7,770 nucleotides of DNA from an uncultured Coriobacteriaceae bacterium (GTDB lineage Bacteria; Actinomycetota; Coriobacteriia; Coriobacteriales; Eggerthellaceae), in assembly GCA_900552365.1 (NCBI GenBank), contig URZP01000063.1, positions 1-7,770 of the forward strand, read 5' to 3'. The notes under the pieces are model-generated. The model searched no databases and was not told where the DNA came from. It saw nothing but the letters and a program-made list of their open reading frames with translations. This document shows, piece by piece, positions 1 through 6,703 of this stretch; within the stretch, counting starts at the first letter, position 1; each line of letters begins with the position of its first letter. The translations under genes and the position numbers were made by a program.

Positions 1-70
1 CTTCGACCTGCCAAGACAAGTAATCGGGAAATGGTGCGCTAGAATGAACGGGTTTGACATCCGCCTAGGG

Positions 71-95
71 TCGGCAAGCCGCCGAATCCCTCGGC
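71..95 (+). promoter_or_regulatory. Overlapping hairpins in the leader of the NSS gene
   Basis: TCGGC (71-75), GCCGA (81-85) and TCGGC (91-95) lie at 10-base steps. The central arm can pair with either flank, giving two mutually exclusive 5-bp stems with 5-base loops. TCGGCAA is also repeated directly at 71-77 and 91-97, exactly 20 bp apart. It sits just before the ribosome site (103-107). It could be an RNA switch element, an operator, or chance in GC-rich DNA. Confidence 0.25.
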
Positions 96-116
96 AATAT
101 CGAAAGGTTCCACGTC

Positions 117-1553
117 GTGGCAGATCAGAACAAGCAAGTAGCTACCACCACCGACGAGACGGGCGCTCCTCGCGAGCACTTCGCCTCCCGCATCGGTTTT
201 CTCCTTATCAGCGCGGGTTGCGCAATCGGGCTGGGCAACGTCTGGCGCTTCCCCTACATCACCGGTCAGTACGGCGGTGCCGCATTCGTCCTGATCTACC
301 TGATCTTCCTGGTTATCCTGGGTCTGCCCGTCATGGTTATGGAGTTCGCCGTCGGCCGCGCAAGCCAGAAGTCGTCTGCGAAGGCCTTCGACATCCTGCA
401 GCCCTCGCGTAAGTGGCACTGGTTCACCTGGTGGGGCTACATCGGATGCATGATCCTGATGATGTTCTACACCACCGTCTGCGGCTGGATGCTTGCCTAT
501 ATCCCCAAGATGGCATCGGGCGAATTCAACGGCGCGCAAGCCGAACTGGCGGGCACTGCCTTCGGCGGCATGCTGGCCGACCCCACCATGCTCATTGGCT
601 GGATGCTGGCCACCGTCGCCATTGGCTTTTTGGTTTGCAGCCTTGGCCTGCAGAAGGGCGTCGAACGCATCACCAAATGGATGATGGCAACGCTGTTCGT
701 GGTCATGCTGGCCCTGATGATCCGCGCGGTCACGCTTCCCGGCGCGGGCGAGGGCATCGCGTTTTACCTGGTGCCCGACTTCGGCAAGCTGTTCACCAAC
801 GGCTGGTCGACGTTCGGCGAAGCGGTGTACGCCGCCATGGGCCAGGCGTTCTTCAGCCTGTCACTGGGCATTGCGGCAATGGAGATCTTCGGCAGCTATA
901 TCGGCAAAGAGCGCAGCTTGACCGGCGAGGCCGTCTCGGTCACCATCCTGAACACCATCGTCGCCATCCTGGCCGGCCTGATCATCTTCCCTGCCTGCTT
1001 CGCCTACGGCGTCAACCCCGATGCGGGCCCGTCGCTGGTATTCATCACTCTGCCCGTCGTCTTCGGTCAGATGCCCTTGGGCAACGTGTGGGGCGCGTTG
1101 TTTTTCGTGTTCATGAGCTTCGCGTCGCTGTCCACCGTCATCGCTGTGTTCGAGAACCTCATCAGCTGGACCATGGACAAATGGGACATGCCCCGCAGCC
1201 GCGCTGTTGCCATCAACGGTGTCCTGGTCGTCGTCCTCAGTCTGCCGTGCGCACTGGGCTTCAACGTGCTTTCCGGTGTCACCCTGCCTGCCATCGGCGA
1301 CATCCAATCCATCGAGGACTTCATCGTTTCCAACAACATGCTTCCGCTTGGCAGCCTTGTCTTCCTGCTGTTCTGCGTGACGAAGCGCGGTTGGGGCTGG
1401 GAGAACTTCCTAGCCGAGGCCGACGCCGGCGAGGGCATCAAATTCCCGCGTTGGTCGCTTCCGTGGCTTAAATACGGCATTCCCGCGCTGATCATCGTGA
1501 TTTTCATCATGGGTTATGCACCTAAACTCGCCGTCTGGTTTGGGATGGCGTAA
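117..1553 (+). CDS. NSS-family sodium-dependent transporter (SLC6/LeuT-like)
   Basis: This is a 478-residue integral membrane protein that should cotransport Na+ with an amino acid or related amine. Seen: TM1 carries GCAIGLGNVWRFPYI (residues 34-48), the NSS hallmark. TM6 has the unwound SLSLG (247-251). TM7 has N279, and TM8 has A336, S339 and T340. By comparison with LeuT, A36, N41, S247 and N279 form the Na1 site, while G34, I37, A336, S339 and T340 form Na2; R44 matches the extracellular-gate arginine. About eleven membrane segments are expected, as in many bacterial members, and the length is normal. The start is GTG at 117, with AAAGG at 103-107 nine bases upstream; no better start lies between there and TM1. 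The substrate cannot be read from sequence. It is followed on the same strand by xpt, but a long hairpin separates them, so co-transcription is uncertain. Confidence 0.93.
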   Translation: MADQNKQVATTTDETGAPREHFASRIGFLLISAGCAIGLGNVWRFPYITGQYGGAAFVLIYLIFLVILGLPVMVMEFAVGRASQKSSAKAFDILQPSRKWHWFTWWGYIGCMILMMFYTTVCGWMLAYIPKMASGEFNGAQAELAGTAFGGMLADPTMLIGWMLATVAIGFLVCSLGLQKGVERITKWMMATLFVVMLALMIRAVTLPGAGEGIAFYLVPDFGKLFTNGWSTFGEAVYAAMGQAFFSLSLGIAAMEIFGSYIGKERSLTGEAVSVTILNTIVAILAGLIIFPACFAYGVNPDAGPSLVFITLPVVFGQMPLGNVWGALFFVFMSFASLSTVIAVFENLISWTMDKWDMPRSRAVAINGVLVVVLSLPCALGFNVLSGVTLPAIGDIQSIEDFIVSNNMLPLGSLVFLLFCVTKRGWGWENFLAEADAGEGIKFPRWSLPWLKYGIPALIIVIFIMGYAPKLAVWFGMA

Positions 1554-1575
1554 AATCAATCCACTGTTTTCACGT

Positions 1576-1608
1576 CGGCGGGCGCGCTTCTTGAAAGCAC
1601 GTCCGCCG
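1576..1608 (+). promoter_or_regulatory. Long GC-rich hairpin between the NSS gene and xpt
   Basis: The arms CGGCGGGCG (1576-1584) and CGTCCGCCG (1600-1608) pair over 9 bp with one G-U. An inner GCTT/AAGC stem (1586-1589 with 1595-1598) extends it to 13 bp with one C-A mismatch and a 5-base loop. No T-run follows, so it is not a classical intrinsic terminator. It lies 21 bases before the xpt start, outside the ribosome site. It could be a weak terminator or mRNA 3' stabiliser for the NSS gene, or a leader element for xpt. Confidence 0.5.
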
Positions 1609-1629
1609 CACTAGTTTATGGGGAGCAAC

Positions 1630-2208
1630 ATGAAACTACTCGAGGAGCGCATTCAAGCGGACGGCGTGGTTAAAGAAGGAGATGTCCTGAAGGTCGACAA
1701 CTTCCTGAACCACCAGATGGACGCAAAACTGTTCAAGGAAATGGCCGAGCAATGGAAGGCCGATTTCGCCGGCGCTCCCATCAACAAGATCCTGACCATC
1801 GAGGCAAGCGGCATCGGCATCGCCGCCGTTGCGGCAAGCGTTTTCGAGGTGCCCGCCGTCTTCGCCAAGAAGGCCAAGAGCATCAACATCGACGGCTCGG
1901 TGTACTGCGTCGACGTGGAATCGTTCACGCACAAGAACATCTCACAGGTCATCGTGTCCAAGAAGTACCTGGGTCCCGACGATCATGTTTTCATCATCGA
2001 CGACTTCATGGCAAACGGCTGCGCCATGGGCGGCCTGATCGAGATCTGCAACATGGCAGGCGCCACCGTCGAGGGAATCGGCATCGCCATCGAGAAGGGC
2101 TTCCAGGGCGGTGGCGACAATCTGCGCCAGCGCGGCTACAAGGTGGACTCGCTGGCTATCGTCGAGTCCATGGACCCCGCCACGGGCAGGATCGAGTTCC
2201 GCGCATGA
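1630..2208 (+). CDS. xpt: Xanthine phosphoribosyltransferase
   Basis: A cytoplasmic purine-salvage enzyme of 192 residues, converting xanthine and PRPP to XMP and pyrophosphate. Seen: the N-terminus MKLLEERI, then VLKVDNFLNHQ (19-29), is typical of Xpt. The PRPP-binding motif is VFIIDDFMANG (120-130), with acidic pair D124-D125. IEASGIG (57-63) and FAKK (78-81) are other conserved stretches, and EKGFQGGG (155-162) lies near the C-terminus. Length matches the roughly 190-residue family. I chose ATG 1630 over the in-frame ATG at 1618 because GGGAG (1621-1625) sits just before 1630, nothing ribosome-like precedes 1618, and the protein then begins at the family's usual residue. Its stop overlaps the next ATG (ATGA, 2205-2208), showing translational coupling with the xanthine permease. 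This arrangement is known in Bacillus, where a guanine riboswitch controls it; I see no such riboswitch here. Confidence 0.96.
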   Translation: MKLLEERIQADGVVKEGDVLKVDNFLNHQMDAKLFKEMAEQWKADFAGAPINKILTIEASGIGIAAVAASVFEVPAVFAKKAKSINIDGSVYCVDVESFTHKNISQVIVSKKYLGPDDHVFIIDDFMANGCAMGGLIEICNMAGATVEGIGIAIEKGFQGGGDNLRQRGYKVDSLAIVESMDPATGRIEFRA

Positions 2209-3563
2209 GCAACAAAACCAATCTAAGGAAGCAGCTGGGCGACTATTACGGAAACGTCTCTATCGCACAGGCGCTTCCCTACGGCATCCAGCACGTTCTG
2301 GCCATGTTCGTTTCGAACCTGGCCCCCATCGTCATCATCTGCGGAGCAGCCGGCCTTGGCACCGAGGACTCCGCGATGCTTATTCAGAACGCCATGATCG
2401 CCGCCGGCATCGGCACGCTCATCCAGTTATTCAGCGTTTGGCGCATCGGCGCCAAACTACCCATTGTCATGGGCCTGAGCTTCACGTTCGTCACCGTGCT
2501 ATGCGGCGTTGCCGCCACCTACGGCATGGGCGCAGTTGTCGGCGCCGTCATCGTCGGCGGGTGCATCGAGGGCGTGCTGGGCTTGTTCGCCAAGTACTGG
2601 TACCGCTACATCGGCAGCATCGTGTCGGCCGTCGTGGTTGTCTCCATTGGCTTCTCGCTGCTGTCCACCGGCGCCGAGACGTTCGCCGGCGGCTCCAGCG
2701 CAGCCGACTTCGGTTCCTGGCAGAACCTGTTCCTGGGCACCGTTTCTCTTCTTGCGTGCCTTCTGTTCCAGCGCTTCGCCAAGGGCAGCTTGAAACAGCT
2801 CTCCATTCTGTTCGGCCTGGTGTTCGGCTATATCGTGGCGCTGTTCATGGGCCGCGTGGACTTCAGCAGCTTCCAGAATCTGCAGGTTGTGTCGCTTCCG
2901 CACCTCATGCCCTTCATGCCCGAGTTCCATGCGGGCGCCATTATCAGCATGACGCTGCTGTTCCTGGTTAGCGCCGCCGAGACCATCGGCGACACCGGCG
3001 CCATCGCGCGCATCGGTTTCGAACGCAACCCGTCCGAGCGCGAGATTTCGGGCGCCGTTGCAGCTGACGGCTTCACCAGCGCGCTTGCGGGCGTCTTCGG
3101 CTGCTCGCCGCTTACCTCGTTCGCGCAGAACATCGGCCTTATCGGCATGACGGGCGTCGTCAACCGCCGCGCCATCGCTTGCGGCGCAGCTGTGCTGATC
3201 GCAGCCGGCTTCGTCCCCGCTATCAGCGCCGTGTTCAGCTCGGTGCCCAGCGCCGTTCTTGGCGGCTGCACCATCATGATGTTCGGCACCATCGTCACCA
3301 GCGGTTTCCAAATGGTTGCCGCCGCCGGCTTCTCGCAGCGCAACATCACCATCGCGGCGACGTCACTGGCTATCGGCATCGGCTTTTCGCAGATCAGCGT
3401 GATCTTCTCGGCCTTCCCCGAAATCGTGCAGAACATCTTTGTGGGCAACAGCATCGCTCTGACGTTCTTGGTCGCCCTGGTCATGAACCTGCTTATGCCG
3501 AAGGAAGCCACGCCTTCCGTGGTAGCCGACGGCACGCCCGAAGACGAAGCCGAACAGCAGTAA
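2205..3563 (+). CDS. pbuX: NCS2 (NAT) family xanthine permease, PbuX/XanQ-like
   Basis: A 452-residue membrane symporter of the nucleobase-cation symporter-2 family, probably importing xanthine. Seen: YGIQHVLAMF (26-35) in TM1, with H30 matching XanQ His31. SAAETIGDTGAI (256-267) in TM8 carries E259, the counterpart of XanQ Glu272 and UraA Glu241. The NAT signature QNIGLIGMTGVVNR (308-321) has Q308 at the position of XanQ Gln324. UraA has glutamate there, so this argues for xanthine over uracil. Fourteen membrane segments are expected, and the C-terminal tail (432-452) is acidic and hydrophilic. The start ATG overlaps the xpt stop by four bases. Only a weak AGGA (2188-2191) is present, so translation probably depends on coupling to xpt. 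With Xpt it makes a complete uptake-and-trapping pair: import, then conversion to XMP. Transcription ends at the hairpin 40 bases downstream. Uric acid remains possible as a substrate but is less likely next to xpt. Confidence 0.94.
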   Translation: MSNKTNLRKQLGDYYGNVSIAQALPYGIQHVLAMFVSNLAPIVIICGAAGLGTEDSAMLIQNAMIAAGIGTLIQLFSVWRIGAKLPIVMGLSFTFVTVLCGVAATYGMGAVVGAVIVGGCIEGVLGLFAKYWYRYIGSIVSAVVVVSIGFSLLSTGAETFAGGSSAADFGSWQNLFLGTVSLLACLLFQRFAKGSLKQLSILFGLVFGYIVALFMGRVDFSSFQNLQVVSLPHLMPFMPEFHAGAIISMTLLFLVSAAETIGDTGAIARIGFERNPSEREISGAVAADGFTSALAGVFGCSPLTSFAQNIGLIGMTGVVNRRAIACGAAVLIAAGFVPAISAVFSSVPSAVLGGCTIMMFGTIVTSGFQMVAAAGFSQRNITIAATSLAIGIGFSQISVIFSAFPEIVQNIFVGNSIALTFLVALVMNLLMPKEATPSVVADGTPEDEAEQQ

Positions 3564-3602
3564 ACGGCGAGTTTTCGACAAGACTGCACCCCCATGCAAA
3601 CG

Positions 3603-3635
3603 AAACGGGATGAGCAGATGCTCATCCCGTTTTTT
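3603..3635 (+). terminator. Rho-independent terminator of the xpt-pbuX operon
   Basis: ACGGGATGAGC (3605-3615) and GCTCATCCCGT (3620-3630) form a perfect 11-bp stem with loop AGAT, extended by two A-T pairs (AA 3603-3604 with TT 3631-3632). The T-run is 3630-3635. It sits 40 bases after the permease stop, so pckA needs its own promoter. Confidence 0.95.
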
Positions 3636-3758
3636 CAAAGTATCCAGTTTCACACGCCTGTCAAAGCTTCGATCTATTCCCGGGCAAACGCCCCACGCAA
3701 AGCGCGCGACACCTGTGCTACCCGCCGCTTACGGTCTTATCGTCGGCAAAACCCACGA

Positions 3759-3779
3759 CCCGTAACAAACCCGCAACAA
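3759..3779 (+). repeat. 11-bp-period direct repeat upstream of pckA
   Basis: CCCGTAACAA (3759-3768) and CCCGCAACAA (3770-3779) match at 9 of 10 bases and are one helical turn apart. They lie about 85-105 bases before the pckA start codon, overlapping the possible -35 region. The arrangement resembles a binding site for a regulator contacting one DNA face. The regulator is unknown, and chance is not excluded. Confidence 0.35.
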
Positions 3780-3791
3780 TGCGTGTACCAT
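3762..3791 (+). promoter_or_regulatory. Possible pckA promoter
   Basis: GTAACA (3762-3767) and TACCAT (3786-3791) each match the sigma-70 boxes at 4 of 6 bases with an 18-base spacer. A start near 3798 would give a leader of about 65 bases containing the 3814-3831 hairpin. The match is weak. I favour it mainly because a promoter must lie between the strong upstream terminator and pckA, and nothing better was seen. Confidence 0.25.
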
Positions 3792-3813
3792 AAGCACTGC
3801 AAATTCAGGCAGC

Positions 3814-3831
3814 CGGATGCTTGCGCATCCG
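3814..3831 (+). promoter_or_regulatory. Small hairpin in the pckA leader
   Basis: CGGATGC (3814-3820) and GCATCCG (3825-3831) form a perfect 7-bp stem with loop TTGC, 18 bases before the pckA ribosome site. No T-run follows, so it is not a terminator. It may stabilise the transcript's 5' end or affect ribosome loading. Confidence 0.45.
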
Positions 3832-3862
3832 CATGCACAACGGTCATCAAGGAATCGAGACT

Positions 3863-5422
<1,560 letters not shown>

Positions 5423-5436
5423 AACCGCAGCACGCG

Positions 5437-5460
5437 AAAGGAGCGCGAAATGCGAAAGGA
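5437..5460 (+). promoter_or_regulatory. Tandem Shine-Dalgarno sites for the small protein after pckA
   Basis: GCGAAAGGA occurs twice (5434-5442 and 5452-5460), 18 bases (six codons) apart. The first, read as AAAGGAG (5437-5443), is placed 6 bases before ATG 5450; the second lies 7 bases before the in-frame ATG 5468. Both starts therefore have good ribosome sites. The repeat looks like a local duplication. Confidence 0.6.
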
Positions 5461-5467
5461 ACACCTT

Positions 5468-5617
5468 ATGGATAAATCCACCCGCACCATGCGCAGCACG
5501 GGAGCTTGGTCCATCGCCCTGGGAGTCATCACCACCACCGTGGGATTGTCCGTTGGCATTGGCTGCTGCGTCATCGGCGGCAAGCTGCTGAAGCAAGCGA
5601 AGCGCAACCCACGCTAA
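5468..5617 (+). CDS. Small single-span membrane protein downstream of pckA
   Basis: I do not recognise this protein. From ATG 5468 it has 49 residues; an in-frame ATG at 5450 would add MRKEHL. Both starts have good ribosome sites. Seen: a short basic N-terminus (K3, R6, R9), one hydrophobic segment (about residues 13-38) rich in Gly, Thr, Val and Ile with GLSVG (26-30) as a GxxxG-type helix-packing motif, a Cys pair (C33, C34), and a basic tail (K39, K42, K45, R46, R49). The heavier positive charge at the C-terminus favours that end being cytoplasmic. It begins 45 bases after the pckA stop with no terminator between, so it is probably co-transcribed, and the hairpin at 5738-5769 could end the message. 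It could be a real small protein or a decaying fragment. The strong ribosome site, clean hydrophobic profile and charge layout favour a real gene. Confidence 0.6.
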   Translation: MDKSTRTMRSTGAWSIALGVITTTVGLSVGIGCCVIGGKLLKQAKRNPR

Positions 5618-5669
5618 GCGGATCGGGGCACGACAGAAGAACCGCGCCAACCTGTGCTAAGCAGATCGG
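5613..5669 (+). repeat. Imperfect direct repeat after the small membrane-protein gene
   Basis: GCTAAGCGGATCGG (5613-5626) recurs as GCTAAGCAGATCGG (5656-5669), 13 of 14 bases identical and 43 bases apart. The following bases (GGCACGACA against GGCAACACA) are also loosely similar. The first copy includes the TAA stop of the small gene. This suggests an old local duplication; no function is visible. Confidence 0.45.
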
Positions 5670-5705
5670 AGGGCAACACAAGGTCCGTGTCGCCTAATCT
5701 CATTC

Positions 5706-5721
5706 AACGCGAAAGGGCGTT
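5706..5721 (+). other. Minor 5-bp hairpin
   Basis: AACGC (5706-5710) and GCGTT (5717-5721) pair around GAAAGG. It is short and has no T-run. It lies just before the inferred insertion-sequence end and may be chance. Confidence 0.2.
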
Positions 5722-5737
5722 CCCGACAAATGAGCTG

Positions 5738-5776
5738 CCTCCCATTTCTTGGACACGAGAAATGGGAGGTTTTCTT
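5738..5776 (+). terminator. Hairpin with T-rich tail, usable as terminator
   Basis: CCTCCCATTTCT (5738-5749) and AGAAATGGGAGG (5758-5769) pair perfectly over 12 bp with an 8-base loop, followed by TTTTCTT (5770-5776). On the plus strand it could end transcription of pckA and the small gene 121 bases upstream. No T-run follows on the minus strand, so it does not serve the opposite operon. It coincides with the inferred insertion-sequence end, and its 3' arm contains the ribosome site for the frame at 5777. Confidence 0.7.
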
Positions 5777-5980
5777 ATGCGCACAGACCTTAGGGTGAAG
5801 CACGGTGTCGAGACAAGGAGGCTGGCGGCTGGGCTCTTCGCGGATGGCTTAGGGTGCGCGGCGGCCGAGATCTTCTCACGCGCGCCGAACGGCTGCGGCC
5901 ACCGGCAGATGGCCAATCCATTTGCAAAGGCAGATAAAGTATTGCAACTAATCCAGCCGCGGGACGGGCTAGGAGCATAA
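5777..5980 (+). pseudogene. Truncated IS3-type OrfA-like remnant
   Basis: The open frame has 67 codons, starting at ATG 5777 with an excellent ribosome site GGGAGG (5764-5769), seven bases upstream and inside the hairpin. Seen: a basic start MRTDLRVKHGVETRRLAAG (1-19), then LFADGLGCAAAEIFSRAP (20-37). This resembles the short helix-turn-helix opening of IS3 OrfA proteins (a basic helix, then a Gly-Leu-Gly-x-Ala-Ala-Ala turn and a second helix). IS3 OrfA proteins are commonly 90 residues or more. Here the resemblance fades after about residue 46, and the frame stops at 67 with no OrfB after it. It lies at the boundary between moderate- and high-GC DNA. The family assignment is from memory and is the uncertain part; if wrong, this is an unexplained short frame with a good ribosome site. 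Confidence 0.4.
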
Positions 5981-5989
5981 AAGCGTCCG

Positions 5990-6703
5990 TCAGCGGGCCG
6001 CGAGGTCGTACTTGGCGACGACGCGGCGGATGGCGCGGCCCCACGGAAGCCAGATCACGGCAAGAAACCCGGCCGTCGCGATGCCGTGGACGATGTCGAG
6101 CGGGGCGCCCGCGGCGTAGGCGGCGACCACGGCGGGCCAGGTGAGCGGCCGCACGAAGCCGAGCACGTAGTAGCCGTTAAGGATCGCGCCGTACATGAGC
6201 GCGCTCACGAAGCCCCAGGCGTACAGCGCCCACGTGTGATCGAGCGCGCCGCGGTCGGAAAGGACGCCGCCGAGGTATCCGACGAGACCCCACGCGTACA
6301 TCTGCCAGGGCGTCCACGACCCCTGTCCGAAAAAGAAGTTCGACACGAGGGCGGCCACCGCGCCGACCACGAACCCCGAGCGGCGCCCGAGGGCGGCGCC
6401 CGCCAGGATGGCAATGGCGCTCACGGGCTTCACGTCGGGGATCGGCGCGAAGAGCACGCGCCCGGCGGCGGCCGTCGCCGCGAGAACGGCAGTGGGCATA
6501 AGCTGCCGCAACGGCGGCCGCGACGCCTCGAAGCTCGCAAAGAGGAGCCCGACCGCGAGCACGGCCACCGCAAGCGTGAGGCCGGCCGTCACGTCGAGGC
6601 CGGCCGCGGCGGTCGCCACCATAACCGCAGGCACGGCAAGAAGAGCGGGCAGCTCAAGCGCGCGGAGCGCGCGAGGGACCGCCTGGGCGAGCGCGCGCCT
6701 CAT
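5990..6703 (-). CDS. ECF transporter substrate-binding S component
   Basis: A 237-residue integral membrane protein, likely the specificity subunit of an energy-coupling-factor importer. Seen: about seven or eight hydrophobic segments (roughly 18-36, 37-56, 68-85, 92-107, 110-124, 135-148, 160-181, 195-219). AAAGRVLFAPIPDVKPVSAI (78-97) is followed by LGRRSGFVVGAVAALVSNFF (105-124) and GQGSWTPWQMYAWG (126-139), a run I associate with actinobacterial ECF S components. The two N-terminal segments exceed the usual six-helix S fold. ATG 6703 overlaps the stop of the ATPase gene (ATGA, 6700-6703), and GGAAGG (6717-6712) lies eight bases upstream, so the start is firm. It is the last visible gene of the minus-strand operon, and no clear terminator follows. 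The substrate is not deducible; vitamins such as cobalamin or riboflavin, or related compounds, are typical. G+C is about 70%, well above the plus-strand genes. Confidence 0.85.
   Translation of the reverse strand: MRRALAQAVPRALRALELPALLAVPAVMVATAAAGLDVTAGLTLAVAVLAVGLLFASFEASRPPLRQLMPTAVLAATAAAGRVLFAPIPDVKPVSAIAILAGAALGRRSGFVVGAVAALVSNFFFGQGSWTPWQMYAWGLVGYLGGVLSDRGALDHTWALYAWGFVSALMYGAILNGYYVLGFVRPLTWPAVVAAYAAGAPLDIVHGIATAGFLAVIWLPWGRAIRRVVAKYDLAAR

Larger units (their letters stand above)
5731..5980 (+). mobile_element. Probable left-end remnant of an IS3-family (IS150-like) insertion sequence
   Basis: Seen: sequence beginning TGAGCTGCCTCCCATT at 5731, continuing with TTGGACA (5749-5755), then the second arm of a hairpin, a ribosome site and an ATG opening an OrfA-like reading frame. 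From memory, IS150-group terminal repeats begin with TG, carry CCCATTT and TTGGAC, and lie immediately before orfA. No right end, transposase catalytic domain (OrfB, DDE) or target duplication is visible, so this would be a truncated relic. The right limit is arbitrary: it is set at the end of the open frame, and element-like sequence cannot be followed further. The alternative is a plain transcription terminator followed by a chance open frame. Confidence 0.5.

Noticed and set aside
54..59. Perfect TTGACA -35 box upstream of the NSS gene
   Set aside because: No -10-like hexamer occurs 15-19 bases downstream. The TAGAAT at 40-45 lies upstream of it and has no -35 at proper spacing, so I did not call a promoter.
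1551..1556. TAAAAT as a -10 box for xpt
   Set aside because: It is largely the NSS stop codon with following bases, and there is no recognisable -35 at 16-18 bases upstream.
1618..1629. Upstream in-frame ATG of xpt
   Set aside because: No ribosome site precedes it, and the bases GGGAG within it serve the ATG at 1630, where homologues begin.
2499..3311. 270-codon minus-strand open frame opposite pbuX
   Set aside because: It is an antisense shadow of the permease gene, with no ribosome site or family motif.
5896..5913. GGCCACCGGCAGATGGCC hairpin as terminator for the minus-strand ECF operon
   Set aside because: The stem is only 5 bp with an 8-base loop and no T-run on either strand, so it is not a convincing terminator.
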